Assembly (NCBI GenBank): GCA_003024985.2 | Contig: PXIH01S0039774.1 | DNA: 13,121 nucleotides | Reading direction: 5' to 3' (one strand) | Source of the DNA: Euperipatoides rowelli | Taxonomy: Eukaryota; Onychophora; Udeonychophora; Euonychophora; Peripatopsidae | Part shown: one piece after another, positions 9,135 through 13,121 of the stretch | Numbering within the stretch: position 1 is the first letter of the stretch | How the letters are laid out: the number at the start of each line of letters is the position of its first letter | Position numbers and translations under genes: made by a program | The notes under the pieces: model-generated | Told to the model about the DNA's origin: nothing | The model's database searches: none | The model's input: only the letters and a program-made list of their open reading frames with translations

Positions 9135-9160
9135 CTAAAGAAATATAAATAATACTAATT
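9135..9160 (-). other. Splice acceptor and T-rich tract of the cyclase exon
   Basis: Reading the minus strand, TTTATATTTCTTTAG precedes the first exon base. The AG is at 9136..9135 and is preceded by a T-rich tract, as expected for a metazoan 3' splice site. It sets the exon start at the Val codon in phase 0. Confidence 0.88.
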
Positions 9161-9229
9161 GCAAGCTAATTAATCTTATAAAGCATTTTAATTTATTGCC
9201 CAATTTTATATTTGTATAGAAGAAACCAA

Positions 9230-9560
9230 TAAGAAGCTACATGTCACAATGATGTCACTTCCAATAAAAAAAGGGGGGTGTAAAGGGGTAACTTTACATA
9301 ATTTTGCTAGTTGAATATAATTTGCATATATTTGCATATTCAAATGATTCGATGACATCTTCAGCCATTTCCATGAGCGATGGAGTTCAATTTCATAAAT
9401 TTGCATATTCAAATGAGTTTGTGACATCATGGAAATTGCTAAACATTTCCAAAAGTTCCCAAGTGTCACATGCTCTCATTTGCATGGTTTTCTGAAGGGG
9501 GTGGGCCTCATTTGTATATTTGGCGTTTTAATAACATCATTTTCAAATTTTTCCAAAGGC
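9230..9560. repeat. Degenerate repeat block with octamer and TGACATCA motifs
   Basis: The 17-mer TTTGCATATTCAAATGA occurs at 9331..9347 and 9400..9416 (period 69), each followed by a TGACATC word. Four perfect ATTTGCAT octamers lie at 9320..9327, 9330..9337, 9399..9406 and 9478..9485. TGACATCA occurs on opposite strands at 9250..9257 and 9422..9429. The block could be an eroded repetitive element or a motif-dense intronic regulatory region; the sequence alone does not decide. Short open frames here on both strands show no recognisable protein. Confidence 0.5.
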
Positions 9561-9632
9561 ACATTTTGGAAATGTTAATGAATAATATCCAGAATTATTC
9601 AGGGGTCATTTTCAATGTATTTTGGTTTATGC

Positions 9633-9919
9633 TCACTGCTGCAACTGCCCCAAATATTCTTCTGACCATCTTTTACAGAAGTGCTGAGTGAGTTGTTGGA
9701 TGTGTTTCCATCTTCTTAGTTGGTTGATCTTTAAGACAGTTAAATCTATCTCAGGTATGAGAGTCATTAAATATCCAATTAAGAAGTTACCCAGTGTTAA
9801 ATCTGATATCACTGGGGTTACTTGACAATGGTAGGAGGGAACAGGAGTTCAGACATGCCTCTATTTGTACAAGAAAGGTATAAAGTACTTCAAAATTCAA
9901 TAGTGAATTAGATACAATT
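9633..9919 (-). pseudogene. BEL/Pao remnant: DUF5641-like C-terminal tail
   Basis: One frame gives LVQIEACLNSCSLLPLSSNP. After a frameshift the next gives NFLIGYLMTLIPEIDLTVLK, then INQLRRWKHIQQLTQHFCKR, WSEEYLGQLQQ and a TGA at 9633..9635. These are typical of the end of BEL/Pao pol polyproteins, where a RRW..IQQLTQHFWKRW pattern is conserved. The last tens of residues usually present after LQQ were not recognised downstream, so the 3' end is either truncated at the stop or too eroded. Confidence 0.87.
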
Positions 9920-10379
9920 CTCTTAAGATGGTGTTTGACTGCCTTGACTCACCCAGCTCTCATGTTATGTAATATTCATTTGTTTTTACAAATGATACAA
10001 TATATGCAGTCATGATTTCCCCCTTGAAGGTCATGACATTATCACTATGTATTGGCGGGCAATATTCATGCCTTGATATAAATTGGCGAGATGCTTTCAA
10101 AAATGCCTAAGTGATCAAGTCTCCCAATAATTCAAATGTATGGCCTAGTTGCAATACATATAAAGACTGTGATGTAGGATTTGATTGTTATCCGCTGACA
10201 TGTTTACACTGGTGTAGGCTAACCAACATAATGGGTCATGCATAGTCCACCACAATGAAGGAATGCCAAGCAGGCTCAACTCTCTGGCTGGGTAGGTTTC
10301 CATCATTTTGTTGGCTGATGTAGCCCTTTAATGAAAGCACTTGAGGCATTGATGAATGCGCTTTCTGACAGTACTGCAG
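9920..10379 (-). pseudogene. BEL/Pao remnant: integrase catalytic core, shortened
   Basis: After HQCLKCF the reading passes through ATSANKMMETYPA to IVVDYA, the first catalytic Asp (about 10240..10255). It then gives YITVFICIATRPYI and, in another frame, AFLKASRQFISRHEYCPPIH followed by SDN, the second Asp (10038..10052). VKAVKHHLKRIVSNSLLNF lies just beyond, at about 9895..9950. The part that normally separates the second Asp from this block, and carries the third acidic residue of the D,D35E triad, is much shorter than usual and disrupted. A deletion is therefore likely near 9950..10030. Integrase in this family joins the DNA copy to the host chromosome; this copy cannot. Confidence 0.82.
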
Positions 10380-10800
10380 CGACATTTATTAGCCAGTATT
10401 GTTTCGGCAATGAAGCAAGTAGCAGCTGAGTCCCACAATGCAATATGACAAGATCAGTTAACCTGTGTCCATTTGGCAGTAAAATAGGGTACAGCTGTCA
10501 TAAGTCCCCCTTCCCACTCATAAACCAACACTGTCCAGGAAGGGAAAGAGCACAGACAACCTTGCATTTCTCTCCACTCTTCCTCAACTTGCTGGTTTCC
10601 TGACAGAAGCCCTCTCCTTGAGCCATAATAACCAACTTGATCTTAGCTCTACACAGGCCATCATTAAGTTTCTCCTTGTGTTGTGCATTATTCAGAAAGC
10701 ATAGGCAGTGTTCTAAAACTCTCTTTAGCATGTACAGGTCTGAGTATTTTCAAAAATGTTGGCATTTTCTTCCATCATGAAAGTGACATACATGGGAGTT
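10380..10800 (-). pseudogene. BEL/Pao remnant: linker and integrase zinc-binding region
   Basis: The open stretch 10498..10731 (RRVLEHCLCFLNNAQHKEKL ... VIMAQGEGFCQETSKLRKSG) matches the conserved linker between the RNase H-like part and the integrase. In a different frame 10387..10479 encodes 31 residues beginning LPNGHRLTDLVILHCGTQLL and ending PKQYWLI. This is the start of the H2C2 zinc-binding region. Its CxxC half, HQCLKCF, is around 10335..10352. One or more expected histidine positions are altered, and the pieces lie in separate frames. Confidence 0.85.
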
Positions 10801-10881
10801 GTGAGTTGCTTGTGACACACTCTTCAGGCAATTCTGCTGTAGATTCTTCCTTACATGGCTTGACCACACTGACATTTTCCA

Positions 10882-11073
10882 TCAGATTGGTTGGACCAAT
10901 CCACCATGATTGATGCAGGGTGCCCTGGAATCAAGTCCTATTGACACCAAATCTGCTGGATTGCACTCAGATGGTATGTGATACCAACCATTAACTCTTG
11001 AATCTCCAACACTCTGTTTGCAACAAATGTCTTCCATCTTATAAATATAGATTTGATCCAAGCCACTGAGCCA
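10882..11073 (-). pseudogene. BEL/Pao remnant: end of the peptidase A17/RNase H-like region
   Basis: One minus-strand frame reads AWIKSIFIRWKTFVANRV then LEIQEL, and after a frameshift another reads NGWYHIPSECNPADLVSIGL. W.H.P...NPADL.SRG is a signature of BEL/Pao elements just before the integrase half. Here SRG has become SIG, and a frameshift separates the two parts. The usual upstream residues of this region are missing because the sequence ends at the foldback boundary. Confidence 0.85.
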
Positions 11074-11776
11074 CTGATTCAATAGTCTATTAAAAATGAG
11101 ATATTTAAGCTAAATGATAAAATAATGTCGTTAAAACAATTAAATATTAACCATGTACCCACTTATATGTTTACACATTAATATAACTTTTTCGGATTTG
11201 ATTTATTTTTAAGAATTTTAGATCAAATAACTCAATTTTATCAAGCTGGATTTTTTTCGGGAGATTAACCAATTAGTATTTTTGAACTTTATATTTTTTG
11301 ATTAATATTTCTAAGTTCCATTTAATGGAACTTAAAAATAATTAACACAAAAATATCAAGTTCAAAAATACTAATTAATTGGTTAATTTCCCGAAAAAAA
11401 TTCAGCATTCATAAAATTGAATTATTTAATATAAAAATCTTCAAAGTTAGTCAAACCTGAAAAAGTTATATTAATGTTTAAACATATAAGTGGGTACATG
11501 GTTAATATTTAGTTGTTTTAAAGGGAAGAATTCACTTTTGTGTCCAAGATGGATGCTTTTTGTTTGCAATTGGCTTTTAAGTGTATTTCACATTTTGATC
11601 ATAGTGTATTTAATACGTAAATGTATTTCACACGTAGTTGGAGTTAGGAATCAGGGTAAGGGGTAAGTTTAGCGATGTTAAGAATCCCGGAACACAAAAT
11701 TGAAATCTTACCATTTTAAAGACATTATTTCATTATTTAGCTTAGATATCTCATTTTTAATAGATGATTGAATCAG
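11074..11776. mobile_element. Foldback (long inverted-repeat) element, about 506 bases plus a nested insertion
   Basis: Left arm 11074..11322 and right arm 11324..11776 are reverse complements over nearly their whole length with scattered substitutions. The centre is AAGTTCCATT, T, AATGGAACTT (11313..11333). The outer ends are CTGATTCAATAG and its complement. The right arm is longer only because of a 197-base block at 11525..11721. Removing that, the element is about 506 bases with almost no loop, like a foldback MITE. It has no coding capacity, so movement would need a transposase from elsewhere. No convincing target duplication was seen at the outer ends. Confidence 0.9.
11517..11721. mobile_element. 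Small nested insertion with 8-base target duplication
   Basis: Comparing the two foldback arms shows an extra block in the right arm. The word TTTTAAAG occurs at 11517..11524 and 11714..11721, flanking 189 bases absent from the left arm. The arm sequence resumes exactly after the second copy. The termini of the insert are imperfectly inverted: GGAAGAATTCACTTTTGTGTCC at the left end, and at the right end a related sequence ending in TGTGTTCC when read in reverse complement. An 8-base duplication would fit hAT-type transposition, but the family is not recognised. Confidence 0.75.
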
Positions 11777-12199
11777 AAATGAGAATCTTATATAATTATG
11801 TCTCAACTTTATTGTTGTAAATCAATAAAAAAATTCAATCTAATAATCAAATATAATGCTATTTATTGATTCTCTATCATGATATGCATCACATAAGCTA
11901 TATTTTTATTGAAATTTCATCTTAGCCCTGTCATTGATTTTTTTTTACTATTAAGAACCTTGGTCTTAGGTATCATACCTTTGACCATATAGATTTTCTA
12001 AATACAAACTCCATTTTTCCAATGAACTTATAAAATTTAATGGTTGAAATACCAATAGTTGTAACAGTAAGTAAATTAAATGAAACATGTATTATAAAAG
12101 CTAATTATTTTATATAATTATGCTCAACTTTAGTTCAGATTTAAGAATTTTGTCAACCCTATATTTGGTTAATTAAGTCAATTCCGAATGACAACTTTT
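11777..12199. other. AT-rich stretch without a recognisable gene
   Basis: No coding or RNA gene signal. A short direct repeat containing TATATAATTATG and CTCAACTTTA links 11789..11811 with 12111..12133. No BEL/Pao sequence was recognised here, so that element does not continue on the far side of the foldback. Confidence 0.45.
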
Positions 12200-12216
12200 G
12201 ATGATGATGATGATGA
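12200..12216. repeat. (GAT)n microsatellite
   Basis: Uninterrupted GAT/ATG repeats, five to six units. It may be a short simple repeat or the tail of an unrecognised retroelement. Confidence 0.85.
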
Positions 12217-12267
12217 GCTGATCCACTAGCGATGGAAGCTTAAATATCATATCTTATTTATTTATTT

Positions 12268-13053
12268 CATAACAGATATAAACCATCTGGTTTGTACAAT
12301 TGAATAATCAATAGAATAGAGAAACAACAAATTAAATCAACAAGTAAAAAAAAACCAGTATAAAGTATTCATGTTGAAATATAAAACAGCTAAGCCTTGT
12401 CATAGATAATGCATTATACATATAGGCTACAGCACACAAAGAAATAAAATAAAATTCATGTAGGCCTACTCATTGTACATAGTCATTTATAAATACATTG
12501 ATATCCCAGATATCACAAAAAAACATCTCAGTATCTAGTACTTAACTGATTAATCTAAACAATAGGGAAACAATAATATAATAAAACAAATAATAAAAAA
12601 AGTACATATAAAATGGTCAAACCTCGTCATAGATTAAGCACTGTACAGCACATGAAGAAAGGGGAGGGGGGAGAAAATACAAATCAAATAACATTCATAT
12701 ACTCACTTTAGTCCTACAATCATTTATAAATACATTGATATCACAGATATAAAAATATCAGTATCTAGATAATCAATACAATAGGGAAACAATAATAAAA
12801 CAAAAACAAATCAACAAGTAAAAAACAGTCTTACATATAAAGTATGCATGGTAAAATATAAAGTGGCCAAACCTCATCATAGATTAAGTAGCCTACTATA
12901 TACAGCACACACACAAAAAAAAGAAAGAAAAAAATTACAAATCAACTAACATTAATATACTCACTGTTCAGTCATTTATAAATATATAATATATTGATAT
13001 ACAAAACCATCTCAATATCTAGTACTCAAAGATGTCACTGTATATCTGTTATG
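12268..13053. repeat. Three-copy tandem array (period about 237-252) bounded by 13-base inverted repeats
   Basis: The anchor CATTTATAAAT recurs at 12484, 12721 and 12973. The word TCATAGAT followed by an A-rich spacer and CAGCACA recurs near 12400, 12629 and 12878, and CAATAGGGAAACAATAATA is shared by two units. The units are diverged by substitutions and small indels. CATAACAGATATA at 12268..12280 is the exact reverse complement of 13041..13053 and brackets the array. Read on the minus strand, the left end carries repeated AATAAATA before the boundary, which would suit a 3' UTR. A transposon with a tandem-repeat core is an alternative. Confidence 0.75.
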
Positions 13054-13055
13054 TT

Positions 13056-13071
13056 TATATATATATATATA
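13056..13071. repeat. (TA)8 microsatellite
   Basis: Eight uninterrupted TA units lie directly before the CTAGCTGAAG motif. The pairing suggests the simple tail of a retroelement running on the minus strand. Confidence 0.9.
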
Positions 13072-13121
13072 CTAGCTGAAGTACCCGGCGTTGCCCGGGC
13101 ATTTTTGAACTTCTCTCCCTG
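13071..13121 (-). mobile_element. Terminal fragment of a retroelement with a GC-rich hairpin (partial)
   Basis: ACTAGCTGAAGTACCCGGCG continues into TTGCCCGGGC, a strikingly GC-rich block in AT-rich surroundings. CCCGG (13084..13088) pairs with CCGGG (13095..13099) around a 6-base loop. I recall this motif beside short TA or ATA tails in many invertebrate genomes, as the 3' end of dispersed retroelements. On that basis the element would run on the minus strand with (TA)n as its tail and continue beyond the window edge. The family cannot be named from 51 bases. Confidence 0.55.

Larger units (their letters stand above)
9633..11073 (-). mobile_element. Decayed BEL/Pao LTR-retrotransposon pol remnant
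   Basis: Translated on the minus strand in shifting frames, the region shows a BEL/Pao polyprotein C-terminal half in the correct order. It has the end of the Pao peptidase/RNase H-like part (AWIKS, WKTFVANRVLEIQEL, WYHIPSECNPADLVS), then RRVLEHCLCFLNNAQHKEKL. The integrase zinc-binding region (LPNGHRLTDLVILH, HQCLKCF), the integrase core (VVDYA, IHSDN) and a DUF5641-like tail (IPEIDLTVLKINQLRRW) follow. No LTR, gag, protease or RT was found. The copy is interrupted by many stops and frameshifts and is cut at the foldback element. It runs in the same direction as the cyclase gene. Family assignment is confident because the motif order matches; it was made without any database search. Confidence 0.9.

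Noticed and set aside
9206-9691. Three overlapping short open frames (9206..9469 minus, 9304..9495 plus, 9470..9691 plus)
   Set aside because: They lie over a repetitive octamer-rich block on both strands, show no domain and contain repeat-derived residues; the last one is antisense to the end of the BEL/Pao tail.
10683-10913. Plus-strand open frame of 76 codons
   Set aside because: It is antisense to the BEL/Pao linker region, whose minus-strand reading matches family motifs.
11074-11776. CRISPR-like or riboswitch-like structure in the inverted repeat
   Set aside because: There are no spaced direct repeats, and the arms are long and continuous, in a spliced animal genome. A foldback element explains the structure.
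1-13121. A novel multi-gene defence or biosynthetic system
   Set aside because: Apart from one cyclase exon, all recognisable coding matter is broken retroelement sequence; there is no operon or gene cluster.

Overview
The window is intronic DNA of an animal genome. One true protein-coding exon is visible, at 8988..9134 on the minus strand. It encodes 49 residues of a class III guanylate cyclase catalytic domain, closest in remembered motifs to the soluble beta-2-like (GUCY1B2) type. It has a clean AG acceptor, a GT donor and phase-0 junctions. No neighbouring exon of that gene was found, so everything either side reads as long flanking introns. The strong AT richness, spliced gene structure and CR1/L2-like and BEL/Pao retroelements point to an invertebrate metazoan, probably marine. 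The repeated TAGGCCTA-like words and the GC-rich hairpin tail at the right edge fit that, but the phylum cannot be fixed from this window.

Layout. Positions 1..300 are a degenerate C/T-rich minisatellite with only four G in 300 bases. At 398..437 there is a 16-G run plus a small G-rich hairpin. Positions 438..2534 are AT-rich with two weak internal duplications and no gene. Positions 2535..5370 hold a decayed CR1/L2-like LINE (copy A, plus strand) with N-terminal region, endonuclease, reverse transcriptase, C-terminal part, 3' UTR and an (AAT)n tail. Positions 5371..8335 hold a second, independently decayed, 5'-truncated copy (B) in the same orientation. Positions 8336..8985 are plain AT-rich intron. 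The cyclase exon follows. Positions 9230..9560 carry a cluster of octamer and TGACATCA motifs.

Positions 9633..11073 hold a minus-strand BEL/Pao LTR-retrotransposon pol remnant. In order it shows the end of the Pao peptidase/RNase H-like region, the integrase zinc-binding region, the integrase core and a DUF5641-like tail. It is broken by stops and frameshifts and most open-frame scans would miss it. It stops at the edge of a roughly 500-base foldback element (11074..11776), whose right arm carries a nested 189-base insertion flanked by an exact 8-base duplication. Positions 12268..13053 are a three-copy tandem array, period about 237-252 bases, bounded by 13-base inverted repeats. The right edge (13056..13121) is a (TA)8 run followed by a GC-rich hairpin that looks like the 3' end of a minus-strand retroelement.

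Nothing here forms a gene system. The window is a record of several mobile-element families that entered introns of a cyclase gene and decayed. Family calls rest on remembered motif patterns, not on searches. Nearly all other open frames are chance or LINE debris.
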